A stretch of DNA of 64,000 bases from Sipunculus nudus. Taxonomy: Eukaryota > Annelida > Sipuncula > Golfingiida > Sipunculidae. The DNA lies in the NCBI GenBank assembly GCA_026874595.1, contig CM049308.1, forward strand, positions 36,700,027 through 36,764,026, written 5' to 3'. The notes under the pieces were generated by a model. It was not told where the DNA came from, ran no database searches, and saw only the letters and a program-made list of their open reading frames with translations. This document shows, one piece after another, positions 44,939-56,412 of the stretch; position 1 is the stretch's first letter, and each line of letters starts with the position of its first letter. A program made the translations under genes and the position numbers.

Positions 44939-47892
44939 TTATCATTTATATATCATAATTTTGCTTTACAATTTCCATTTGACAATGGGGCAGCTGGTTC
45001 ACAAAGACTTTATTTTCAAGATAATTTTTCTTTTACAAAATTACTAAATTGTGAATTTGAAAACCTTGTAAATGAAAAGAAAACAAGAGTATTTCATCTG
45101 TGGACAGCTGCAAAGGCACAGTGGATGTTTGTAGACAGAAGCTGAATCAGACAGCATCATCTGATCAACCAAATTTGATTGAGGTCTGTATCCTGATAAG
45201 TAACATGGTTAACATCATCTACTCCCACGCAATTTGATCCACGTGAGACACTGACCTATTGGTAACCATAGAAATCAAATGGTTGAATCTTAACAGTGTG
45301 CCACAAGTGCCTGTGACCTTGACACTAAGAAGATTAATTTACTTGTGTCCGATTTCTCCCCTGTGTCTGAGCAAGATGAGTGCTGATGGTGTTGTCTAAA
45401 AGTCTCAGAAAATAATATACTGTCAGTGTAATTTGATACAATATTTGGTAGAACACAAAACATACCATACGGATATTTAAATTCATGTCAGAACCATGTC
45501 ATCTTATACTGCAGTGATGTCATGCATTTATGTTAATTATAACAGAACAGTGTCACCTCACTCACCTGGATGAATGTTGAATGTTGTGGTTATCAATTAT
45601 TTTGCAGATTTTTCTTACCCCCTCCCCTATTGGTTTTATAATTTCATTGAATGTGGAAATTGCCAAGAAAAAAATATATATTCTCCAGGACATTGCCTTG
45701 GCTCATGAGGATTTCTCATCACTAGTTTTTTTTTGTGATAAATATTGAAATGCAGTATATATATACCTCCCTCAGGATCCTTATTTACTGTGTAAAATGT
45801 GTTTTATAGGTGACAAGCTCCACAACCTTCCACTTAATTTCATCAAAATTGGCTCACAGCATGGAGTATAGATGCTAACGGACAAACCAACAAATGGAAC
45901 TACTTAAAACCTCCCTCACTTTAAGCAGTTCTGGTATTTGGAATTGGAAGACCTTTGCCGGACCTTTGGTTTGACAATTAAAGTCTTGAACAAATGTTAT
46001 CAGATTTCTGGCCCTGCATACTGCAGGATATGAGGCGGCAAAAGTTACTGTGAAGACATGCCCGTGTTCTACATTAACCATTTGGTGTCAGGCTCAGCAT
46101 TGGTTTATTCCATTGACTGCAAGTCCTTGTCCACATGCTTGACCCCCTAGAGGTGCTAGCATTGAACAATTGATGCATTATTGTTAAATCATTGCCTGCA
46201 GGTCAAGGCACAATGTGCTGACCAACAGGCCTGGCATACTTTTGATGCTTGTCCAGCAGCGCTGCAGATTATTTGTGTGCCAACAGTTTCTTATGTACCA
46301 GCATGGAACTGGTGGGAGTAAAGGGAGTTCAAATCTTGATCAATATTAGATACCAATCTGTATTCAATACACAGGTTCTCAGCAAGTTACAGAATTTGAT
46401 GCACAGGTTGCTTGCCAGGGGAATATTGGTGTTCAATAAGGATATTATCTTGTGACATATACTGGTCTTGAAGACATGTGTGACTTTAGTAAATAACAGT
46501 AAATGGTTGTAATGTTTATCTTCTGCTTGCGTACTCAGTATCACTTACACAGCTTTTAATAAATTGCAAGTTTATGATATTTCTGATGGCATATGCTGAG
46601 GTTATAGGGCCGCCCAGTACAGAGTAATCTTTCTCCCAAGGCCATGTTGAAGGCCTGCATATGTGTGAAAGTGAGAGGAAGTGGGTAGGCTAAGTGAATA
46701 TGTGGTAATCATACTCAGTGCTGATAGTTCTGTAATTTATGGACAGTAGGACTTTAAATATGTGCTGGGTCAAATATTTTTGTGAGGCATATCCCCCAAG
46801 TGTGTGGAAAATAACATTATGGCTTTATCACTCTCCTTTAAGTACACACATGTGGCTTCAATGTGAACTAATTAACTAATATTACAATGAAATGATGTTA
46901 GGCTATCTTTTGAGAAAAAGTATCCCTAATCTAGGTTTTATCCAAAATGTAAAATATACTTGTCCTATCAGACTCCATAACACTATTAAGTTGTATGCTC
47001 TCAGTTTTCCAAGTTCTTCTGTTTCAGTACAGGAATGTAGGGTTTAGTCGGAATCTTGGTAATAAGAATATGAGAGAATTAAGTCCCATGAAGCTGCAAC
47101 ATAAAATGCACACCTATATTTTCTGATCAAGTTTGTACTGACTCCACTAGATTTCTCCCACCAAGGAAGTTGTCTTTATCCATGTATGTTTGTTTGTTGG
47201 TGGGTTTGTCTGTAAGCAATTAAAATTATGCATGAACTAATGAATGGATTTCCACAAAACATTGTGACATTGGCTAGGGAAGACCAAATTAAATTTTGGT
47301 GTTGATCCAGTTAAAGCCGGGGATGGAGGGGGTCTGGGCTTCCATCAGGATGTAGAAGATTATGTACTCTGCTGAGTGCCTCTGTTCTCTGTGATACAAA
47401 GCTCTAACCATATGGAGCAACAATGGTTTCATCTTTATTAAGTGCAAAAGGTCTAGTTAATAATATAAATCGAGATGCATGCAGGCAGGGTGGCTCAAAA
47501 ACAGATAAAGCCCGGTCCATTTTCACCTGCTGTGTTCACAGCGTAAAAGGCCTTTCATTAGAGTATAACATATTACCCATTAATATGGATTCCTGAAATT
47601 GCTTATTTGAAAATTAGGTACAGTGTGCGACCCAATCCAAAGACAGGCTCTGAATACAACACCTATAGCTGGTATTAAAAGATGGAAGTAGAGTGACCTT
47701 CTTTAATTATTCCTCAATAGAGGTAATGTGTATATAATTAATCCATTATTGTGTACTTTATTTATAAATATTAGCAGGTATTTGTAAAATAAGGAGCTGT
47801 TAGTAAGGTTTTCTTTTTTTCCAGTACATTGTACATTATATGCTTTATTGTATAGTATACATTTGTACAAGTTTTGGGCATTATACTCTTTG
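44939..47892. other. DNA without a recognised gene
   Basis: Nearly 3 kb with short open frames only and no repeat pattern noticed. Confidence 0.5.
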
Positions 47893-47914
47893 TATTGTAC
47901 AGCTTTGTACAATA
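47893..47914. repeat. 9-bp stem hairpin in a TTGTACA-rich stretch
   Basis: TATTGTACA-gctt-TGTACAATA. TTGTACA or TGTACAA words recur five times between 47825 and 47915. Confidence 0.7.
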
Positions 47915-48163
47915 TAAGCCTTGCACAGTGTAAACCTTTAAACACTTAACAGATAAATATATATATATATATTTATTTTTTTAACATACAAGTCTTAAAG
48001 ATTATGTATTGAAATTTTAAACAGGATTTAAAAAATAATGGCAAATAATTCTTTACTTCAGATATGATTGTCCTATATAATTTTTTGCTAATTCATTTAT
48101 AGTTTTTTTTTGGCACTTGGTAGAGTTAGGCAGGGAATTAGTATCATTATTAAATATACTCAT

Positions 48164-48775
48164 TTTAAGCTCGGCTGACTTCAGCTATTAGAGTTCAAGT
48201 CATGCATGGTCCTTAGAAGATTTGTCCTTCTTGGCATCAGTTAACAGAGCATGTTTTGAAACCTTTGGACCTTGAATCCACAGTTGTCCAACTTTGGCTA
48301 CCGCGCGTTTTTTCCCTGTGCACACTGTCAATGTCATTGTACAGCATGTATAGATAAAGATTTAATCTGTTGAATCTGAAATTTCAAATTGAAAAGAGTA
48401 GCTTTTATTCAAGTTTTTAGACACCATGTCAAGTGTTGTTTACATCAGAGCAGCGCGGTTTAACAGTGGTGTGCAGTGGGTGATTCACCCATGTTATGAA
48501 ATCACTCTAAACTCCAGGCAGCTTAAATTAGCTTCAGACTTTCCCTTGGTCCAGCATAGCTTGGCTACCACTGTGCAGCCCCCAGCCTCCACAGACAGGA
48601 TGCATAAACAAGTTGAATGTTATAATTTTCCCTATTTAATTCATTCTTATTGTTTACTTCTGCAACATTATGGATTTTTTATTGTATCATAAGAGGTTAC
48701 AATGATTAATGTACACATTTAATTGTGCCCACATAGTGATGTATTGCTATAAAAGTGTGGAGCTAATATATAAAA
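48164..48775 (+). mobile_element. Family C1 element, 5' part
   Basis: It starts TTTTAAGCTCGGCTGACTTC and then follows 28171-copy blocks: 'gtccaactttggc', 'cgttttttccctgtg', 'gagtagcttttatt', 'caccatgtcaagtgttgttt', then 'gtattgctataaaagtgtgg'. It runs across the point where C2 is inserted at 29073 and so supplies the uninterrupted version. No 3' terminus is present before element F. Confidence 0.7.
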
Positions 48776-48809
48776 AAAATAGAAATGAGTACATTTTACT
48801 TTTGCTTCT

Positions 48810-49202
48810 TTGATGGGTATATTATGGTGTACGCATGGATCATCTATTATGCCATCCATCCATCCATCCATTCGTAAACTTTTAGTGTCATCGCAATAGT
48901 TTAACAGGAATTTGATGGGTTTAAATAAATATCAACAAAAATATCATTCAGTATAATATCTCAAAAAAGTCGTTTCCAGCAAAATCAATGCATATCTAAT
49001 GAGGTCAGAGTATACCAGACTTTGGTTGCGCCATGATGCCTTGCAAAAAATGAGATGGATTTTCATGAAACTAATTATGAATATTATCCAATACAGTTTC
49101 TAACCTGAATTACATTCTCAACAAAATTCACACATTTAATGAGGTCAGAGGTCACAAGATATGAGACAAGTGTTTTATGCACTACTTGGGGTGCTCTTGT
49201 TT
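48810..49202 (+). mobile_element. Helentron-like element F (short, tentative)
   Basis: The 5' region ATGGGTATATTATGGTGTAC then GCAT folds imperfectly and is followed by (CCAT)n. The 3' end has GCAC-tacttggg-GTGC (49179-49194), then TCTTGTT, the same kind of terminus as families C and E. Internal words 'ctaatgaggtcagag' and 'tttaatgaggtcagag' suggest two repeats of about 140 bp. The 17195 region may hold another fragment. Confidence 0.45.
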
Positions 49203-49842
49203 TATTTCACAGTGTCAGTTTTTCAGTAATTTTCATTTACAACTTTTACCTTAGTTCATTTCATATTTTTTTGGTAACATTTTTGTCCATTTATTGACAA
49301 TTTAATGTAAAGGCAAAATTCAGCTTTAATTAGCCCAGAGAGTATTTCGCATCCCAGTTTGTTTGATTATTCTGATACCACCTGTGTTCTGCAATTTCCT
49401 TATGAGGGGCTTAGGGTCAAGGCTTTATTGTTAATAGGACAAGAAATGGATAAAGCAGACATAGTTCAATGAAAATACAAAGATACAAACACATACTGGA
49501 ACTCAGTATTTAACCTGAGAAGCACCAGTGCTCTAAAAACTAGGAGTTCCCACCCTATTACCCCTAATTGCAACTTAATGGAAACTGGCAGACAAGATTT
49601 CATTATCTTGTACTCTGCTCAGAAAGAAACTGGTATCATAATGTAATCACAATAAAATTCTCTACTTCTAGGCCTATTAATGCTGACAGGTATTCATATT
49701 TCAGTGGTAAGATTTTATCGTTGTACATCTTGTTTTTTTTCACTTCGATTCACCATCCTAGATATTGTGTGCAGTATGCCATGTAGCAGTGCAGATCAAT
49801 CAGCTAAATGGTTTGAAGTAAAAAGATTGAAATTCTCAGAAA
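49203..49842. other. DNA without a recognised gene
   Basis: Open frames of 60-70 codons are present but have no recognisable content. Confidence 0.45.
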
Positions 49843-50076
49843 ATGGTGAACTTGATTATAAAAGTTTTATCTAAATTTGATTATAAAGATAAGTTCAGGG
49901 AAGTCTTATCATTAACACAGTTCAAGGTAGAGCCATTTGTCACAAGGATAAAAAGGTTCCTTCACTGCTGTGTACCAGAGCTGTATCCGTTGAATTGTGA
50001 CTCCTTGCTCTTAGGACTGGTTCTCAGTGGTATAGACTCTCCTGGGAACCAGGATAAGGAGAGATTAAAAAAATAA
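49843..50076 (+). pseudogene. Possible relic of an LTR-retrotransposon gag (weak)
   Basis: A 77-codon frame whose middle and end have the look of the capsid region of gypsy-type gag proteins: KFDYKDKFREV near residues 11-21, FVTRIKRFLHCC near 32-43, then CDSLLLGLVLSGID near 51-64 and ERLKK at the end. In that family this order (short arginine/lysine helix, 'F..RI', cysteine, 'DSL......GI', 'ERL') is common. No nucleocapsid zinc knuckle, protease or reverse transcriptase follows, and no flanking LTRs were found. If real it is an isolated fragment. The resemblance is from memory and short, so chance is possible. Confidence 0.3.
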
Positions 50077-51014
50077 ATTCTATTGATCCGTTCAAAACAT
50101 CACCCGTTTAAGCCCCATAAATCATTCAGATTTTCTATATATGACAATTTTGGTCTGGAAAATCTGGCACAAATTTAATATGCCTTGGAACTTATCTTGT
50201 TTCCATGTGTATGCCACAGGAAAACCATACAAAGTGCTAAACAAGGTAATAAATTTAAGCAACAAATCAAATTTAGGGTGTACACAAGACAGAAAAAATG
50301 TATATAAATAAAGTATATATAAAAAGAAATTTAGTTTTCCAATTGAACACAAGATGGTGAGATCTCAACCTTCTAAGCTATATGTAGAATCTAATTAATT
50401 TTCCTGGACACCTCCTTACAATTTTTAAATAATTTTGTACATTGTAAATTGAGTTAGGACATTCATGATGATTTAACTGATAACAAAGCTAGTCCCTGTA
50501 TTGTCTCACACACTTGGTATACATGAAGGTTTGCCTGTAATTATTCTCATTGAGAATGTATGAACAAGCAAAACCCATGCAAGATTCAGGGAAATCATGT
50601 AAAAAGCTTCAGATTAGGGAATGTCAGGGAATTTGACTGGCCCAAATTTTTTGCATCAACCATTTTGTTCTATTTCGTCTCATATCCAAATAGCTAGCTT
50701 ATCCACTAGAAGGTAGCTTTTCTGGTAACTTTTAATGTGAATTTTTTTTATTAAAAAACCCCAGGAATTGGGGAGATTCAACATGGAGAAATCAATGATT
50801 TGTTTGCTCATGAAATGTTAAAAACCCTAAATATTATAGCTACAAGTCAGTGTAGTCATTTATTTGAATAAGTGATCTTCCAGGAAAACAAAAATCTGGT
50901 GATACCACAAATAAATCCCACAGACTAAAGGGCCCTAAAGTATGGTGTGAGCGGGCACACATTTTCTTGAAAATTTCCAATAAAGACAATATATGTGAGC
51001 ATTTGCTATATGCT
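50077..51014. other. AT-rich DNA without a recognised gene
   Basis: No feature supported. Confidence 0.5.
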
Positions 51015-51170
51015 AAAAATATGGTGCTCATTCACTATATAAAAATATGGTGCTCATTCACTATATAAAAATATGGTGCTCATTCACTATATAAAAATAT
51101 GGTGCTCATTCACTATATAAAAATATGGTGCTCATTCACAATATAAAAATATGGTGCTCATTCACAATAT
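51015..51170 (+). repeat. Six copies of a 26-bp tandem repeat
   Basis: Units start with AAAAATATGGTGCTCATTCA at 51015, 51041, 51067, 51093, 51119 and 51145. The first four are identical through CTATAT; the last two read CAATAT, so the two types form separate blocks. A seventh partial unit begins at 51171. Confidence 0.95.
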
Positions 51171-52595
51171 AAAAATGATTCACAAAACATTTTGTAGTCT
51201 AATTTGTACATTGCTCTAATATAAAATCTCCAAATAAAAAATCATGGCTGAGATAAATTGAGCCAGTCTAAAGTAACCACTTGTTCCAGAAATTCACATA
51301 CAGTTACCTCTGGCTGTCATCTTTTTGACTGTTGGTATCTGGACATTAAAGTTGCTTAACCACTTCCCCTGTATGGCTTGGGAAGTTGGCACAAATACAA
51401 TACACTTAATGACAGTGTTTGCTTGGTAGTAAATCAAGCAGAACCAGATCAAAAGAGAGAATATACAGGCACATGAAGTCCAAAGTTTGAATCATTTGTA
51501 ACTGGCATGACCATGCAAATTCCATGATTGATTGATAGTTTTGCTGGTATCTTCCGTTTGATGAACTGTTTACACAAATTTTTCACAGGCTCAGTGATGG
51601 AACAAAAAAAAATCAAATGTGTTGTGATGGTGAAAAATGATCTTGACACTTGTTACCTTTTTCATATTCAGGCCTATGACTAAGTCTTGTAAATTAGTCA
51701 TAATTAAATATTCTAATCATGATCACAAGTCTTAACATCCTTCTGGTGAATTGTATTAAATGTTTCAACTTAATGAGGTATAATTATCCTTAAATAAAAG
51801 ATTCCTCTATGTTTGGTGTAATATATTTGCCATTATTTGTCTTCTTAGGTTCAATAAATAAAGTCCCAATGAATCTTTCTGGTAAAAGCCTAACTATGAT
51901 CAAATAAAAAAGCTTAGTTATCTGTGTGTATTTATACTCTTCTGTTAATTTGATTTGAAAATGGGTCAAAATATAAATTTTATAACATTTGTCAGATTTA
52001 ATAAGGGAATTGAACACATGCCCCAGAGATTTGGTTACATGTTATGCACAGAATCCAGCATGTACAATGTACAATGCTGTACTGTTGTCTTCCAGATTAT
52101 TCATGTACCAAGCGTAAAACTCAAATCAACATTTATCTCCTACATGTTTATCTTAGAGAATGAAAAACTGGTATAAATTCCAAAGGCTGAAATTCTCTAA
52201 GGTAGTTCTGACTTGTACAAGTTACATATCATTCAACTGGGCTGGTCAGAGATTAATTTGGCAACATCACTCTGTAAACTCTCTAGATAAAAGAATATTT
52301 TTAGAGAGCTCGGTACAAAGTACAAACCTCTGCTGATTCACAGTCAATATCCATTACTCAACCACTTATTATTAAAAGAAATATGCTGTTTTGTTAAAAG
52401 AAGTTAGAATGAAAATGTTCTTATAAATGTCAGAAGTGTCATACAGGTGACATCTGTTTTCCATCTCTATGTGCAAATTAAACTTAAAATTAAAAGTCTA
52501 AAATGCCATGTAAATAAGCAGCAAACATCCCTGTAAAAAAATTAATTAATGTCAAATTATACAAAACCGCTTGAGACAAGGAAAAGTGAACTTAC
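51171..52595. other. AT-rich DNA without a recognised gene
   Basis: No feature supported. If the exon candidate at 52596 is real, this would be its intron. Confidence 0.45.
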
Positions 52596-53056
52596 CAGTG
52601 AGGCAAGGGCTCAACTTGATTAGGACTCCAACTTGTCAAGTGTAGGTGAGCGTTTTGCTTGACAGCGCAGTGCAGGACAGCCTTCCTTTCAGTACGAGCC
52701 CTGACGGCCTACTGGTATCCCACGAATCAATATGCCCAGATTCACTGGCCACTGATCCAAACTTGGTTCTTCCTTATTGCTCGCTTGTGACAATGTTGCT
52801 GATGAAATATTCATGAGCTTCTCGCCAAGAAAGGTGCGAGGATGGGGAAGCAGGTAAATGAGGCACAGCTATTGGACTGTAAGTAGCATGACAGGATCTC
52901 TGGTGTTTTTTAATCCCTCTTGTCACTCCTCCTTCAGTGGAGGCAGACAACTCATTCTTACTCATCTGGCCAGTGTGTAGTGTGTGCATGGATGAAGTTT
53001 TGTGAAGTACCTCCTAGTTTTGGTCCAGTAGCTGAGCTTTAGTTTGAATCTGTAGG
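52596..53056 (-). other. Candidate first exon, minus strand (weak)
   Basis: The segment has a higher GC content than its surroundings and shows no repeat similarity. On the minus strand it ends CCTCACTG at 52596 directly before GTAAGT (52595-52590), an ideal donor, and begins about 30 nt after TATAAATA (53093-53086). A 71-codon frame (52989-52774, starting MHTLHTGQMSKNELS) ends before the donor, so the segment would be largely 5' untranslated or non-coding. TATA-like words are common in AT-rich DNA. The support is the combination of TATA, GC rise and donor. Confidence 0.25.
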
Positions 53057-53085
53057 ATCCCGCTATGAAACCCACTGTGTTAATC

Positions 53086-53093
53086 TATTTATA
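53086..53093 (-). promoter_or_regulatory. TATA-box candidate for the 52.6-53.06 kb exon
   Basis: TATAAATA on the minus strand, placed correctly for a start near 53056. Weak on its own. Confidence 0.25.
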
Positions 53094-53099
53094 CTGAAT

Positions 53100-53454
53100 A
53101 TAACTGTTTTTTTTTCATACATTTCCTATTTAGAAGCCAGAAATTAGGTCAATATTTTGTAAATCTTTGAAGTTATGGGACCACTCATCATAATTAATGC
53201 ACTTAGTCAAAAATCAGGAAATATATTTACTCACTTATCATGATAATTTGTATAGCTAGAGAGCTTTTCAAGTATATATCTGTATTCAAAATAGTTTTAT
53301 TTATATACTAGAAATTAGATCAGAAGTTTGTAAATTGTCTAAGTTATTAGCATAAATGTTAAATCATTTCTTTAAAGTTTGCCCAACTTAATTTGACTAT
53401 ATCACATTTATGACATGAACAGTTAGTCATCACTAAGGTGTCTTCATCCTGTTA

Positions 53455-53456
<2 letters not shown>
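53100..53456 (+). mobile_element. Family C1 fragment
   Basis: Blocks 'aaattaggtcaatattttg', 'tcaggaaatatatttactca' and 'aagttattagcataaatg' follow the middle of the 28171 copy. It ends at the TA microsatellite. Its 3' part may be the fragment at 55780-56412, displaced by later insertions. Confidence 0.6.

Positions 53457-53515
<59 letters not shown>
53457..53515. repeat. (TA)n microsatellite, about 59 bp
   Basis: Uninterrupted TA. Confidence 0.95.
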
Positions 53516-53518
<3 letters not shown>

Positions 53519-54469
53519 TAAACAGTTAACAAGATAATATATTTTTCCTGGGAGGGGTCCCTTGGAAGTTCTCTGCACCTGCTTAAAGCATGTGGTCAGT
53601 TTGGCGGCTTAATCCTAACTGCCCCTGTCACCAAAAATGACCCCTACAGATACTGAAAGCAAGCTTGGATGTTCTGTTGCAGGGATATATATATATTAGG
53701 CCTGATCACCTGGCATAATCCCAACCACACTTCACCATATAGGCAGACCCTATATCTGGCTTTTATACAATTCCTATCAGAGTAATTATATCCTGAACCT
53801 TAAAATTGATCATATAAGCTACATTTTCCACTCACAGTTTTCGTTTATTTCCCTGCTTCATGTGACAGTGACAATGACGAGATCAGTTGCATCATACATA
53901 TCATTTCATGTAAGTCTATGTTCTATAAACAAACTGTGACTGGGGCCTATGTATGAAAATGACTTTTGTAATAATAAATAATAATACCATTTTGAGAATT
54001 ATATTGATTGATAGAATCGGTTTATTTGTTATGAAAGGGAAAAAATTATTTTTGTCCACTAATAGTAAAATAAAAAGAAGAAAAAGGAACACGCAGGTTC
54101 AAACTCGCATGGCATATCATTATATAGCTGGCATACCTGCTCAACCGACTGCCATCCTGCTTCACAGTCATCAGAGTCATTTATAATAATCATACTGAAG
54201 ATGACTTATGAGACAATAAAAATGACTTGTGAGATACAAACCGTGTGTGCAGGAAGTGGATCGATTGACAAAGTGTCACCACTGACAACAGAAATTTGAT
54301 CATACATGATTATTTCTGTGACATTTTATAAATTTCTACTTATTTCCACTGATAGATTAACAGGATAGACTGACAAGTCGACCCTAGTGTCTATAGGCAT
54401 TGGGATTATCAGGTTCGTGTGGACTATGGTGGTCCTGGTTTATACATACATATTCTCTCTCTCCCTCTG

Positions 54470-54472
<3 letters not shown>
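53516..54472. other. DNA without a recognised gene
   Basis: No coding region supported; a 77-codon frame at 53953-54186 (+) has no recognisable content. Confidence 0.45.

Positions 54473-54528
<56 letters not shown>
54473..54528. repeat. (TA)n microsatellite, about 56 bp
   Basis: Uninterrupted TA. Translation gives an Ile-Tyr run inside an 89-codon frame, which is an artefact. Confidence 0.95.
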
Positions 54529-54533
<5 letters not shown>

Positions 54534-55779
54534 ATAATCAGCAGTTTGGTTAAATTATATGCATTCCCATACAATCTCTTTAGATATATTTCGACCTCGC
54601 CATTCACTCGCGAGGCAAGATCATTTACAAATGAACTCCAAAGAAGTGAAAATTAATACTGACATCAAACGAGTGATCTTTCAAAGTAGTGGGTACAATA
54701 ATCACCACAGTCTATGAGTTATTACAACTTATATAATAAACTTATATTAGAATTGTTTTATAACCTTGTAAATTAGCAAAATATAAAATATCATATTTGG
54801 ATTATCATTTTTTGAGAATTTAGACTTTGACCACACCGACCCCACCGGTGGACATCATTATTTTCCAGTGATATCTTTTAATAACATATAATTTCAAATA
54901 AATAATCAGAGAGAAAAGTTTGGTAACAACTGGTACATTAATATCAATTAATATCATTGAACCTTTGATTTTTTTAAAACAGAATGTATATGTTGTTAAC
55001 ATCATGTATTATAAATACAGACAACAAAAATGCACACGAACAGGAATCAAAATGAAAAACATTTAAATTTGTTGGCCTTCAAATGAACTTTAATTTATAA
55101 TTAAATAGAAAAATGTACAGAATAGTCTTAATTTCAACATTTTCACAAATTTGTAAGGCACAGGGGAGGTAGCTAACATCTGTCCTAATTGCTTGTACAA
55201 GTTTGTGCACATGTTTTACAATGCTCTTTTTAATTTTGAATAACACCACCTTCTACTTTATCAGCATTCATAAGAGTTACACACATAGGATGGGTACTGC
55301 TACATGTTATGTAAGAAAACCCCACTATATGCTTACTACAGGCAATTGAAGGAATATTTCTACCCTGCCAAGGGTTTATTATATAAACCATATAAAACAA
55401 AGACTTTTTATTGAATCTTTATTTCCAACTTTAAGTTTCTAACAATCACTGGTTCAATCGCATATTCCTGGTTGGAGTATATTAAAATGAATGTTCATTG
55501 TTGGTCTTATCTGAAACATTGAATTGGTTACCCAATTTTGAAATTGGGTAACCCAAAAATGGGTTTCCTAAATTTGAATTTTTGGACATGCCTGCTGGGT
55601 CATATCTTTCTTGCATGCATTATTAACACCTCCCCCAGGTTTTATCCTGGTTATCAGCAAATTCACACCTAGAACTGACATGCCCAGAGCTCCCTGAGAC
55701 GGTTGCAGGCCTGCATGGCACTCGGGGGGAATATTTGTCCAAGTAGTGGATGTGTTAAGTGATATTTTAAACAAATATT
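54529..55779. other. AT-rich DNA without a recognised gene
   Basis: No feature supported. A small direct/inverted motif, 'ggttacccaattttgaaattgggtaaccca' around 55526-55556, forms a hairpin with the arms GGTTACCCAATTT and AAATTGGGTAACC. Confidence 0.5.
55526..55554. repeat. Perfect hairpin, 13-bp arms
   Basis: GGTTACCCAATTT and AAATTGGGTAACC are separated by a 2-3 nt loop (TG). No link to a neighbouring element was found; it may be the terminal stem-loop of an unrecognised repeat. Confidence 0.75.
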
Positions 55780-56412
55780 TTAGTTTAAACATTTTGTGAT
55801 TTATAGAGTAATGAAATATATATGTATGCATAATTTAACTTGATGTGAGCCAAACTAAGATATAAGAAACAGTTATGATGCAAATTATATTTAAAAAAAA
55901 TTCATTTGATAAAATTTGTTAATAAAAAAAAAATTGAATATGATAAAAACTATTAATGCCAAAAATGGATATGCTACAGAATTATTATTTTTTCTTGATT
56001 GAATCATTTAAAATGGTTTCAGGCTTAGCAAGATTCATATATTACGCAGTGCAGGTGTAAAATTTACCTAATTGGCCTCTTTTAACTTGCTTAAAAATTT
56101 AGTTTATGCTCATTTGAAAATTATTTTTATTTTTAAACATTTTATTACAGTTTATAAATTAAATGTGTCTTATTATGCTTCAAATAATGAACATTATTCT
56201 ATAATTTGCAGGGTTTTGTATGTTCTCAGTGGATATATTTACATGCATATTTCAGTCACTTAGCTGAAATACTGAAACTTCTACAGATACATGTTTGTGA
56301 TATCATGAGAGGCATTTTTCATGTAGTCCATAAAAGTGCAGTCAACACAACCACTAGGATTTTATACAAATATATTCTCAGATTCTGAGAATATGACCCA
56401 CAGGTCCCTTGA
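55780..56412 (+). mobile_element. Family C1 element, 3' part
   Basis: It follows 30960-31489: 'aaacattttgtgattta', 'tgtatgcataatttaact', 'tttgttaataaaaaaaa', 'atatgataaaaactattaatg', 'aaaaatggatatgcta'. It ends TCTGAGAATATGACCCACAG then GTCCCTTGA, a decayed form of the family C 3' terminus. Confidence 0.65.

Noticed and set aside
51015-51170. CRISPR-like array
   Set aside because: Units are contiguous with no unique spacers, and the DNA is eukaryotic.
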